The notes below the pieces were generated by a model, which did no database searches, had not been told where the DNA came from, and saw nothing but the letters and a program-made list of their open reading frames with translations. DNA of 64,000 nt from Paragordius varius (taxonomy: Eukaryota > Nematomorpha), in contig OZ176056.1 of NCBI GenBank assembly GCA_964247055.1, positions 4,712,001 through 4,776,000 of the forward strand, given 5' to 3'. Positions 12,481 through 25,078 of the stretch are shown piece by piece (position 1 is the first letter of the stretch; the number at the start of each line of letters is the position of its first letter). A program made the translations under genes and the position numbers.

Positions 12481-13624
12481 TTAAACAATATAAACGTTAT
12501 ACCGTATTATCCACTGGATACAGATAATCACAATATTCAAAAAAGTATCGAAAAATATTATATATTTAAATAAATCAAAAAATGAAATGTATATATAAAA
12601 TTTATATATTTACAGTTTTAATCTTGTTTCAAATATTTAATGTTTACTACAATATCATAATCAACTTGTGCTTATTAATCAAGCCAAAAAAGGTGAGATA
12701 TTAGAAAAAAGATGTATTTTTTTCATTTCTTATATAATTTTTACCGTTTGACGTACTTTATGATAATTGGCAACTTTATGTAAGCATAAAAATATATATA
12801 TAATTTATACAAAACTTAACTATATCATAGTATTACAAATAGTTTCGAATAAATTTTTACTTTATTATTAAAATGAATTTTTAATTTTAACCTTGAAAAT
12901 ATAACTTTTTTTGCGTACCTTTAATCGAAAAAAAATATTGTCACAACATTGTATGACGAAAAAAAGTGAGTATATATTGCGTAAAGTACAATGTAAAATA
13001 TATGACTTACAAAATATCCGGGTTGATAACCCTATAGTTAACTATATATATATATAATAGGATTACACATAAAATATATACATATATATATGTAAAAAAA
13101 GATAAACGCTGCTTTATAACCTTATATGTTACCGATATATGTCGAAATAAGTATATAAAATTTCATATGCAATAATTAATTATCCCAAATTTATTCCACC
13201 CTAAAATTGGGGCTAGTGATAAAGTGTTGCTCGTTATTGCTGAATTTATACACTACTTTGCGTTTTTAATTATTTTCAAATACCGCAATATGTAATTATT
13301 TTCATTTGTTTATGGGTATATTAACAGTTTAGAGGTTTTAAAACAATTTTATTTAAAGATCTTGATTGAATATTTACGTTTCATTATCAAAAACGCATGA
13401 TATAAGTTTTGATATATGACAAAATAGATTTAAAATCCTTTTTATTTTATTGATATCTGAGATCTACATTATCAGTATTATGAATGCTTTTATCTATATT
13501 AACTTGTGTATAAACTGCTACCCATTGTCCGTCAATAAGAGATATTGAAAAAAAGTTTTCCCATAAATTTAATTAAAATTTTTTACACTCATTATGATTA
13601 AATAATTCGTTAGTTTTCATTAAG
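12481..13624. other. intergenic, sulfotransferase upstream flank
   Basis: Low-complexity AT-rich DNA with short TA tracts near 13035-13095. I see no gene, RNA or paired repeat here. Confidence 0.4.
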
Positions 13625-14297
13625 GTTGTCCTGACCAAGTCATGACCCGGTCAATTGACCCAGTCATGACCAGGTCGGTGACTATTTATTTTTTGATCCG
13701 GGTCATTAAAAAAAAACAGTTGTTATTTGAAAAATTGATAGTAAATATTTGGAAAAGAGATAGTAAGATTTTATTGTTTTTTTTATATTTCTAAAAAATA
13801 AAAATTAAATATTTAAATATGCTTATATAACAATATATTAAAAACTGTCAAACATGCATCCTTATAACATTAGCACTTAAGCTTATACAGTTTTTCCAAA
13901 AAAAAACAATCGAGCACTTTGCAAAATATGCAATTATTATATGTAAACCAATAAAATGAATAATTTTTTAATTGGATATTTTAATGATGAAAGAATGTGT
14001 AAAACAAACTAGGTAACTTTTTTTGAAATATCCAGTATTGAAAGCTAAGTATTTGAAGATTCAGAAGCCACAAACATGTGGCAAAAATTTATTTGAAAAC
14101 AAAAGTCGTGAATAATTAAATAAAAATATTTTCATATAATAAATATAAAAAAATGTATAATACAAACTTTTAAGAAAAAAGACATTATTAGTGAAACGCA
14201 AGTGTCGTCCGAACCTTATTTTCACAATATCGCATAAGTAAAAAGTGGTCATGACCACGGTCATGACCATGGCGGACTGGGTCTGACCGGACTTTTT
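13625..14297. mobile_element. non-autonomous DNA element with GGTCATGACC-rich ends
   Basis: The left end carries GTCCTGACCAAGTCATGACC and further copies of the GGTCATGACC/GGTCAATTGACC palindromes. The right end carries GGTCATGACC twice, then CTGGGTCTGACCGGAC, roughly the inverse of the left. The ~550 bases between are AT-rich and non-coding. Target duplication not clear. Confidence 0.5.
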
Positions 14298-14637
14298 TGA
14301 AAAAGCATTCAAATGCACAATAGTTTTCACATTAAAATTTAAACTCTGTTTTTTAACCGAAAATTACCCAAATTTGAAAGCCATATAATCTTTTGATTTA
14401 AATTTTGATGCAAATGTTCAACATTATCAAATTAAATAGGTGTTTTTATGCATTTTCTCTCATGCTTCAACAAAGCATGTAGTAAGTTTCAACAAAATTT
14501 TGATAAATATTGAATACCTAAATAAATTATATTTTAATATTTTTTGATAAAATTTCATGTTAAAATATGTATCTTTCTAAAAGATAAATGTATCAGGTAG
14601 TACATATAAATACTTGTTTTGGGCCTACCGATTAAAT

Positions 14638-16941
14638 CAGTGGTACTCACCAAAAAAATTTGACGGGCCAAATTAAATATATTTTTTTTTCGAGGGCCAT
14701 GAACTTTATACTGGCAAATATCCTATAGCTATTTGACACATATGCACATATATAATACTTTAAATCAGCACAATGATTTTTTAGCGGATGTAATCCAGCC
14801 AAAAACTCGTTTTTCACCATTTAGTTTAAAAAATTAAAATATTTTGATAACAACATTTATTTTGATATTACCAATAATTTTTAACAAATTTGGTTTCGCC
14901 TCATGACAGGCCAATCTTAATACGTCGTCCATATGATCATCGGTTAAGCGATTTCTGTATGCATTCTTGACATACTTAATCTTCGAATATGCCGTCTCAA
15001 ACGTGTAAGGGTAGGGAAAAACAGTTAGGATAACTTGAGCACACTTTTTTATATTTTTATATTTATTTGGCACAAAAACTCTACATATATTTCTAATTTA
15101 CGATTCTCCTTGAATATAGCCTCCATATAGATATTATATTTAAATCTACGAATTTTTCAATGATAGCACCTGATCAAAACTGAAATGCTCAGGTTGCTTA
15201 ATATTGGATATATCCATATGCCAGGGATTTTCAACGAATTTTAAGCAATATTTAATATTTCTTTATTCCTGAAATCTGAATTTCATCTCATTAGATAAAA
15301 TTAAATAATTGTCTATGATTAAATTAATCTCCATTAGCAAATTGGATTATTATTTATTTCCCTTGACTGTATTTAAAATTCTAAGTTTATAAGTAATGTC
15401 ACAAAGGTAGGCTAATAAAACCCACCATTCGTCACTATTAATTTCCTCGTCAAACTTTCTGTTATCATTTATAAATAATATTTCATGTCTTAAAACAAAA
15501 AACCTATCATCTCACAGTGGTATAAAGAATATAATCAAACTCACTGTGGATATCTTTCAGAGGGTTTTTGAATTTACGGCGGTACAATCTCTGCCCCTGT
15601 GGTTTACTATATCCACAACCCTTTTAAATTACTGAGAATTGAGTATTTTTTACACTCGAAACCAGGTTTTGCTTATGAATAAAGCAGTGAAATGATCAAA
15701 TATTTTGCAAATTATATTTGTTTCTAAGAGGAATAATTCCTTTGTTTCCAATCATAGAGGGACAGCCATCTGTGCAGATCGAAACCAATTTTTTCATAGA
15801 TATACCATTATTATCGAAAAAAATGCTAATTATTCGAGAAAATCACTCTCTTTCGTGGTATTATATATTGGTAAAAATAAAAAATATTCCCCGTTGATAA
15901 TGTTGTCGTTGCAAAATCTTACAAGAGCGCACACTGTGGAGCTGAACTAATATCAGTGCTCAATCAATATCAATACTAAAATATTTGCAGTTTTTCAGAG
16001 CCAATAAAAATATTTAGATAATGCGTCGATCACATGTTGAATCAGAAAGTTGAAGTATTTTATTTTGCCTCATGATTAGATCTTTACTATGGAATTTATC
16101 AAATAAAAAAGTGCAACTATTTATAAGACATTCTTTTATTAGTTGACAGTAAACGGTTTCATATTTTTTCCTAAAATATAGCAAATTTCATACGAAGTTA
16201 ATGTTACACTTGGGAGAAAGCTATGGACATAATAGATTTTTCTTCCTGGTATATTCCTTAATCTTTTATTCGTTTCCCTCATGATTTTCTGGTTTGTGAG
16301 AATGCTGGATTGTAAAATGTCTTTCAATATTGTATTTTAATTATTTTGTCCTTACATATGAGGCAGGTGACATTTTTATTTAAAACGACAAATTCTTGCC
16401 ATTCTCTTTTTAAAAGAAGCGATTTTCATCGGATAATTTACGTTTTTCAGCATTAGGTGTCATCCTTTGAATTTATGTTTAAATATTGTGTAAATTTTTT
16501 TCAAAAAAAATGGGAATATAATTTGATTTATGCAATAAAAAAACAGATTAAAATTTAATGATGTGATTAATGATGCAGGATAGCAATGAAAAGAATAAGT
16601 GTATGCAAGTTTGGGTGAAAGGATTGCTTAAATACAAAAAAGGAATGCAATAATTTTAAAATAGAAAAGAAAATAGAATGCAGAAACAAAAACAACGTGT
16701 TCCAAAATTTTGAAATCTTAATGTAGGGAAATTTTCCTACATTTCAAATTGGGTAAAAATGAAAATACCAAGTAAATCTAAATAAAATAAATTAATATTA
16801 AACTAAGCGAAAATCCGATTATGTGTATTTTAAAATTTCATCAATAAAAAAAATAATTTAAGTATCAATATGGTCATAGGGCAATTTTAAAGCACTCTTA
16901 GGGCCGCATGCGGCCCGCGGGCCGCGGTTTGAGTATCACTG
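14638..16941 (-). mobile_element. hAT transposon, decayed (GTF2IRD2/ZBED-like transposase)
   Basis: Terminal repeats CAGTGGTACTCA and TGAGTATCACTG, and a perfect 8-bp duplication GATTAAAT (14630-14637 and 16942-16949): the hAT signature. The minus strand holds transposase remnants. Near 16139-16327, a TSYEICYILGKNMKPFT segment belongs to the N-terminal half. At ~15750-15785, ICTDGCPSMIGNKG belongs to the catalytic core. At 14834-15073, the C-terminal dimerisation region has FETAYSKIKYVKNAYRNRL and DDVLRLAC. Stops and shifts separate these pieces, so it cannot encode a full transposase. GC-rich GGGCCGCATGCGGCCC near 16900 is the subterminal region. Confidence 0.85.
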
Positions 16942-17317
16942 GATTAAATTATAAAAGTTATTTGAACTTTTGTGGTAACTGCTCCATATCACAAATGTCC
17001 GAATTTGCGGATATTTTATTAAATAAATTTTTGGTGATTTTAAATAATTATCACAATATCACATATAATATATTTAAAAATCTAAACTATATTTTTTTAA
17101 TTTTTATTTAGAAGTATGGGCTCCCAAAGTCTTTAATTTTAACTAAAAATATAAATACCATTGTTTTGCACTAAGAATTTTTAATGTGGCACAAGTATGA
17201 CACGAAAAGAATTATTTTGGAAAAATTTTGTTAATATAAATAATTTTTAGCACAACGTTGATTTTAATTTATGGTGTTTAAGCGCATTGAAAAACGGTGT
17301 AAAAACAGTTAAATATA

Positions 17318-17608
17318 GATGTGTCCAAGGCGCGGCCTTCAAAAATATTTTTGCAACCCGTGATAAATCTTAGTAATAAAAACAAAATTTATGAAAGTCC
17401 TATTAATAAATCTAACTAAAATTGATATTTCCTTAACAATCTTGGAAGTCAAATTTTGGCAATGAACTAGCAAATGATGAAAAACAGTATAAATATTGTT
17501 GCACTCTTATTTTTAATAAAAAAACCATATATTTTTTGGCATATAGCCTATCGGAATTTTCCAGTCGGAAAGGCTGCCCGTGAAGATTCGTGTTGGTCAC
17601 ACTGATTA
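17318..17608. mobile_element. short hAT-like MITE
   Basis: TGTGTCCAAGGCGCGGCC at the left and AAGGCTGCCCGTGAAG...TTGGTCACACTG at the right, inverted ends of the GGGGTGTCC family. Inserted in the left arm of the foldback element 14530-17885. Confidence 0.45.
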
Positions 17609-17889
17609 AGGATATTATTACAATTTATAAATATAATTCGATGATGCTGAACATTTCTATCACCTTGGAATTATGAATAAGTTTTATATCTTCCATTTTG
17701 GTTAAATGTAAAATGTGTATTTTGAAAAATATTCTTTCAGGACGAACAAATAAGGCGATAGAAAGCTTTAGCGTCATTGAATTAGAGTAACCTGTTTTAC
17801 CGTTCTTACCATGCTTTGAAATATGTTCATTAATATTTTGTTGCTAAAATTAAATTTTTAAAAAGTATGCATTTATTCAAACATATCAA

Positions 17890-19850
17890 AGATCAACAAA
17901 TAACTCGATGTAAATATATATTCTAATAGAAAAGAGAATTAGGATTATCAAGGTACTTTTGATACTTACGAGTGATGGAAGAGTATAATCATTGTCGCAA
18001 ACGCTTTATATCAGAAAATGTTAAAATTTGCGCACATTTTTTAAATCATTTTTTTGTGAAAGATAACATTCCAAATAATATCACTAATTAAATTTAATAC
18101 TATATATTGACCCCATCTACAATCGGTAATATTGTATACAAAAATGCTTACGCGATAAAAATTTTGTATACGGTAAATACTGACATTAAAAAGTTATTAT
18201 GGGTATTTTTCTCCAAATTTTAATAAAATTTAGGTGAAACGCTTTAAAGCCTTGAAATACAAATACTTTTTTCTGATAATATTTCTTGTTAAGAGACGTA
18301 GTTGTCAACAAAAAGTTGCATATAACTTGTGGTTTTAAATGTAAGTAAGATTTCTAAATAAAAATCATGAGATGATAGAGATGTTCAGCATCGTCTAATA
18401 GAAAAGTTATTTTTATATTATCTTAAAGCGTTCACACCGTTTCCATCATGTCTCAAAATCGTATAATGTGCGCTTCAACAAAATATTGCTACAAATTTTT
18501 ATTCCGTAAAAAGTATGAATTTTTGAAATATATTTTAGTTTATCTCAAAATTATGCTTATATTCAAAATTTCTATCGCGCGATATCGGCACTTTTAATTA
18601 CTATACAAAAACAAGCCCATTTAAGAAGAGCGAAAAAATTTGGAACTTTCCGCTAGAAATATTTTTTGCATTTATATAATATGATATATTTTAGAATATA
18701 ACAATAGCTAACAAAAAATTTTTATTTACAAAAATGTGCCCAAATTTTTCTATTTTCTGGAGTGGGGTGATAAAAATTTTTTTTTCACTTGACTTGCAAG
18801 TTTTTCGAGTCATGGCTTGGTTTCATGTGATAAAAAAAATTTAACATTAGACAACTTAAGTCAAGCAAGAAAACTTGATTCGGAGGTGATAAAAAATCAT
18901 ATGAATAAGTAAAACTAATAGATTTTGCAAGTGTGGTATAGGGCACACTTGATAGATTTTTTAATATGGAAATTATTTTGTAAACTATTTATGTAAGTAA
19001 TTTAGGTTATATAAGTAATTAAAACCTTTGTTAACGATATAAATTGTTTATGATATTAATTAACCTATTGATATTGAAGATACAAAAGAGGATAAATTTT
19101 TAGATAAACTCTGTTAATGTTAAAGAAACAACGAGAACTCGCAAAAATTTATTCCCAAAAATTTCCTAAAACCATAATTGAATATTAATCTTATAAAATT
19201 TTATATCTTCGTTTGACAAACGCCAAAGGTTACTTCACTATTAACTAATGTAAAGAATTTATTTCATACTAAATTTATTTCAAATGTAATTTTGATAATC
19301 AATTAAAAATAAAAATATGTTGTATAAATATCTTCCCATTATATTTGCAAATGGACTCCTAGCAAAATGAGTAGCGTAATATGTTTTAAGGGCAAATGGT
19401 ATCAGCTTAAAAAATATTACCGGGCTCAATATTTTGAAAAATCTATAATATTAAATAAGATACATGACAATGAGTTTGAAAAACTTCAATAAGTTCATAT
19501 TGTATTAATTGTTTATCTTTTTGTCCCTTAATTCATAAATTTTGGCTGAAAATGCAAATAATTTCCGTAAAATTCGAATTAAGTGGCAATAAAATGTTAC
19601 ATTCATAAGCAAAAGACTTAACTTAAGTGTTTTTGTCATCACCGATCTTGAAGCGTACACTTGCTGGCTTAAGTCAACTTGCTAACTTGCCACGCTTGAC
19701 TTATACAAGTCAAGTGTGACTTTTTTATCACCGCCCCCCTGATATATTGCTCTCAAAAAATGTCGGAACTTTTTTGAAATCACAAGTAGAGACCAAAACT
19801 AAACGCACTATAATAATCTTGTTACATTTTACTATCGATTTTATATCTGA
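17890..19850. mobile_element. TA-inserting foldback element (copy 1b), split by an insertion
   Basis: Left arm 17890-18360 and right arm 18365-18775 plus ~19743-19850 match the 40338-41547 copy block by block. The centre (GATAGAGATGTTCAGCATCGTC near 18375) and the CTTCAACAAAATATTGCT block are clear. The right arm is split by a 0.97-kb element at 18776-19742. Diverged; outer ends approximate. Confidence 0.5.
18776..19742. mobile_element. non-autonomous element with GGGGTGATAAAAA ends
   Basis: Left end TGGGGTGATAAAAAT then CACTTGACTTGCAAG; right end ACAAGTCAAGTGTGAC then TTTTTTATCACCGCCCCCC, the inverse. Several copies of the ACTTGACTT/AAGTCAAG word lie inside both ends. No coding capacity. 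It interrupts the right arm of 17890-19850, so it is younger than that element. Confidence 0.6.
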
Positions 19851-20058
19851 TAATTTAGCCGAAGATTTATTTGACTAAGATATTATAATCTGTTTAAGAC
19901 TTAAAAAAAATAATTGACAGCTAAAATTTACAATTAGAATTTACATGATATATTATCAATGAGATTGCTATGTTTAACAATTTTATATAATTTTTTATTT
20001 ACCTAAAATTTCATTTTCTTAGTGGTATCATTTACAAAAAGCACATTTTCCCATTTAG
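19851..20058 (+). promoter_or_regulatory. upstream flank of CCT2
   Basis: About 200 AT-rich bases between the last recognisable repeat and the first CCT2 coding exon. It should include the transcription start or a trans-splice acceptor; no core promoter motif is convincing. Confidence 0.3.
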
Positions 20059-23000
20059 ATGGTACATATTTTTTTCTAATTTTCTAAGGCTCTTTCTTTG
20101 CAACCAATTCAATTACTTAAACAAGATGCGGAAGAAGAAAAAGGAGAATCTGCGCGTTTGGTAAAATATTTATATATAAAATTTATGAAAATATTCGATA
20201 ACTTATTGTTTATAGTCAAGCTTTTTGGGAGCTATTGCAATCGGAGATTTGGTTCGAAGTACTCTTGGTCCAAAAGGAATGGTATCTTTTTGACAATATA
20301 TTGGTCATTTCTATTATATATAATTCTAAACTGTCTTTTTAGGATAAAATAATTCAATCATCAGGAATGGATGGTAAGAGTATCGGTGACATTCAAATAA
20401 CTAATGATGGAGCAACCATTTTAAAATCTATTGGAGTTGATAACCCAGCTGCCAAAGTTTTAGTCGGTAATTTTGGAATATTGATAATTGCTTATTTAAC
20501 TATAGTTTGATACCGTTGGTTAATATGACCTTTTCGACAAAAAAATTTATGATTTTATTTTTTTATCAATCCGATAATTAAATTTAGCTGTAAACTTTTG
20601 GTTAATTATAATAACACTTTTCAAGTGTTTAATTATTATATGATCAAATAATAGATTGATTTTTATTTTTTTATAAAATAAAGTATATTTTATCATAGAA
20701 ATAGCAAATACTCAAGATGCCGAGGTTGGTGATGGGACAACCTCTGTATGTGTTTTGGCTTGTGAATTACTTAAGGTTTTCTTTTAGTTTAAAAAATTAG
20801 CATTATAAATTTTTGGCATATTTTTATATAGCTTTCTAAAGAAATGTTAAATTGAATATTTTTAGAAGCATATTAATTCTAAATATAGGTGGAATTTTTA
20901 AATAAAAACAAAACATAAAAATGGTTGAAAAACGCAACCAATTTTTTTAAAAAAAATTAAATTAATTTTTACACTTTACACAAATACTAAAGCTTAAAAC
21001 AACATTTATTTATGTTTAATAAATGTTCATGTTTTAAAAATATCTTTTTACTTTTATATAATTTATATATTTAAAGTTAAATCTGACGTGTTTGTTTTCA
21101 TAAGGGTATATATGCATAGTTCAAAATTAGATCATTTGTATATGCTATTTCTTTTTTTATATTCTTTTAATTATACCATTATTTTATACGTTTTTTATGA
21201 ATAAAATTATACCTGTGTACTATTTTCATTTTTTATATATATGCATATAGCAAGGTGAAAAATTGATTGGACAAAAAATACATCCACAAACTATTATAGC
21301 CGGTTGGCGTCAGGCCACTGATGAAGCCAGAAAAGTTTTAACCGCTTTTGCGGTCGATAATAGGTAATTTTATTAAATATATACTTATCAAAAGCCAATT
21401 TTTTATTTTTAATTGCATAAAAACAACAATCATTCTTATTATAACGTATTGTTTAGAATTACAAACTAAGAAATAGAAAATAACTAATAGTTTATGCTGG
21501 AATCAAGGTTTAAAAAAGAATAGTTGTCTTTTTTGAAAAAAAATTTGTTGTTAAATTTTTATGTTTTGTCTTTCTTTTAATCTAATAAAAATTTGTGTAA
21601 TTAATTTGGTAAATTTTTTGTTTAAGTTTTATTGAATGCAAGATTAAACTAAAAATAGTTGATAAGTTATTTATTTTGTTTATTGATACCATTAATTGTT
21701 TGATAAAGTGCTATTTAAAATCTTGATCTGGTTTAATAACTAGTGTCTGATGTATTTTTTTCTTCCGTGCTTTGCAGTTATAGGCGTTTCTTTTAACATC
21801 AATTTTTTTCGTTCCTCTAGGCTAGATCTTTTGTGATTGTTTGGTTCCATAGATTAAAGGGGGCATTTGAATCTAATTTAGAATGTTGCATTCTATTTAA
21901 AAATATTATAATTATCTCTTCACTCAATGTGTTTTAACTAGCTTATATATATTTTATCTTTTTTTCCAATTTTTTGGGGTGATTAGGAAAGACAAGGGTA
22001 AATTTACGCAAGATTTGCTAAACATTGCAAAAACAACCTTGAGTTCCAAAAACTTGGCTCAACACAAAGATTTTTTTGCTACTTTAGCCGTGCATGCTGC
22101 CATGAGACTTAAAGTAATTAAATTTATTTTTTGTTAAGAAAAAATAAATAAGTTGACATAAATATCATTATTTTTTACATTTTTATTTTATTTGTTTTAT
22201 ACACCTATTTTTTTGATTATAATTATTTTTTTTTATAATTTGTTAGAAATGTTTAAGGATTTTAAGTGTACTAATTACTAATATGTAGTTGATTGTAGAT
22301 ATGGCATGATTGTGAAATTTTTATTTTCTCTATCATTTAATCTTGTGTTAACTTTATTTTGCAGCAAATATATAAAAATACTATAAACCTAATGTACATT
22401 GGTTTATTTCATATTCCCCATATGATATTTGACTAAATAATTTTTTTTAATCACAAAAAGTTAATTTTATTTATTTATTTATTTATAAAACAGGGAAAGG
22501 AAGATTTAAAAGCCATCCAAATTATTAAAAAATTGGGTGGGAATTTGTTGGACTCTTATTTGGATGATGGTAATTATATTAGCTTGTTTAATGCCATATT
22601 TTTTGTACCTGACTTACATTATTAATATTTTCTACAATAATTTTTTTTGTTGCAGGATTCATTCTTGATAAAAAGATTGGTCTTAATCAACCTAAACGCA
22701 TTACTAATGCCAAAATTTTATTGGCAAATACACCCATGGATACTGATAAAATTAAGGTATTATTTATTTGTATTTTGTAGTTTTTTTACTCTAGAGTCAT
22801 TTTAAATTTTAATTTTAATACCCTATAAAAGATATCTATGATATTATCAAATGCGCACCATTCAAAATTTTTAATATAGCATTTAGCTTAAATTCTGCTT
22901 AAATGTATTCTAGAATGTTAATATATAAATCTCATAAAATACTGGCACCTGTAATTGAAAATTAAGTTTAAGAATTTTATTCGGGGATATCTAACAAATG

Positions 23001-25044
23001 GCTTCGAAGGCCATATTTTTGACTGAAAATTTTAGCGGGGGTCGTATTTATAAAATATATATGAACAATAATGATTATAATGAATTTTTTTTGTTCTATG
23101 ACTGTAAAATGCAAACACAATAATCATTTTTCAGTTTATTACCAATTGGAATTACCTAATCTAATTGTTTGATATCAATTTTACTAAGATTTTGTTATAT
23201 TTTTGCAAACTATGGATTTCCAAAATTTTTGCGGGCCTGCGCGGCACATGTGGACACGCCTTAATGTATTTGACTGTATTTTAACATCATATTTACTGTT
23301 AATTTTTTAGTTAAAATAAATGTATCCATTTACACTTCAAATTCACCCTGGAACAATTCAAATTGACTCTTGAACAATTTAAACTCACCCTAAAATAAAT
23401 TATATGTATTTTTCGGATTAAAATTTTCACATTTTTAAAAAATAAATTTTTGTTTAAAATTAAAGTAATACTGAAAAGCCATTAAAGATATATTTAATAT
23501 TATTAATGAGTTATATTAACTCAAAGCAGCATATAATTTATATTTAGGGTGAATTCGAATTGTGAAGTTATATATATATATATATATATACCATTTACAA
23601 TTCAAATTCGCCCTTGAACAATTCAAATTCACCCTTGAACAATTCAAATTTACCCTCGAACAATTCAATTCACCCTCAAATAAAATATATGTTTTTTAAG
23701 ATTAAAAAATACCTATATTTTATATATTTTTTTAATAATAAAAATTTTGTTTAAAATTTAAATAATACTGAAAAAATAATAAACTATACCATAAACATAT
23801 ATTTCATATTAATAATGAGTTATACTAGTTCGAAAATACATAATTTATTTTTAGGGTGAATTTGAATTGTTCAAAGGTGAATTTGAATTGTTCAAGGGTG
23901 AATTTGAACTGTAAATGGTATAAATAATAAAAACCTTTTAACTAAAAAAATCATTACAATTTTTAACCAGCTATTAAACAAAACACACCACAAAAATCAA
24001 TTATTTCCATTTAATTAAAATAATGTTATTAATAAATTTTTTTATGCATACATAGGTTTTTGGATCTAGAATTCGTGTAGATAGTACGGCAAAAATAGCA
24101 GAGCTCGAAGCCGCTGAAAAGGGAAAAATGAGGGAAAAAGTGGAATCCATCCTTAAATATGGGGAAAATGTTTTTATAAACAGGTTTTTATCTAATAAAA
24201 TTTTAGAGTTGAAAACACGAAATGTAAAAACTTTTTTTTATTTGTTGTGTGTGTTGAGTTGCAAAAAGAAAATGAAATATTTAAATTGATAATATACTTA
24301 ATTACGATTAGATTGTATAAAAAAAATTAACGGTTAATAAAGTTGGTACTGTCTTAATAAATATATTTGGATTACCATTTGTCTGATATAAGGTATATAT
24401 ATACTCTAAATAATAAATTTTAAGATAGGCTTTTAATAAATTATTTTGCAGGAAACATTATAAAACATTTTGTTTTTCAAATGAAGGTAACCATATCTTT
24501 TTAAAACCGTGATTTTTCTAGCTAAACTCAATATTACGATTCTGGATTTTATAGGCGTCCGTGTTATCAATTTACATTTCTATTCCTCATTTTACAATCC
24601 TAATGATAATTTTATCTAAAGGTATTAATGTTCAAAAATTTTATTTATTAATTAGATGGCGGTTTTATTTATTGATTAATTGTATTGTATAGTAATTATA
24701 TTTTCTTTTTAGTTACATTATAACTTCCATTTTCAATTAATTACAAAAAATATAATAATGAAAAAGATTATAATATAATTTTTGTTAAAACAATTTTTTT
24801 TAAAAAAAACTAATTTAATATATTTATGATGAAACTACAATTCCGCCAAATGATATGATTGATTAGTTTGTGGATCTGAATTATTACTTATTTTATCAAA
24901 TTTAATCAAATTATTAAATTTTCATTCAAAAATTTAAAATTTTAATCAAGCCGAAAATTATAAACAACTAAAAAGATAACTTATATTTTTGAATCTTTAT
25001 TTTTAAACGATATCCTATATAATTGATAAACAATTGTTGATTTT

Positions 25045-25078
<34 letters not shown>

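Larger units (their letters stand above)
14530..17885. mobile_element. TA-inserting foldback element (copy 1a), split by a hAT insertion
   Basis: Blocks collinear with the clean copy at 40338-41547 flank the hAT: 14530-14637 and 16950-17317, and the palindromic centre TGATGCTGAACATTTC near 17641. After removing the hAT (14638-16941) and a MITE (17318-17608) the arms line up. The right arm is short, ending near 17885 where a second copy begins. Confidence 0.5.

Noticed and set aside
15705-15950. Plus-strand frame inside the hAT at 14638-16941
   Set aside because: The opposite strand encodes recognisable transposase core residues, so this frame is a shadow.
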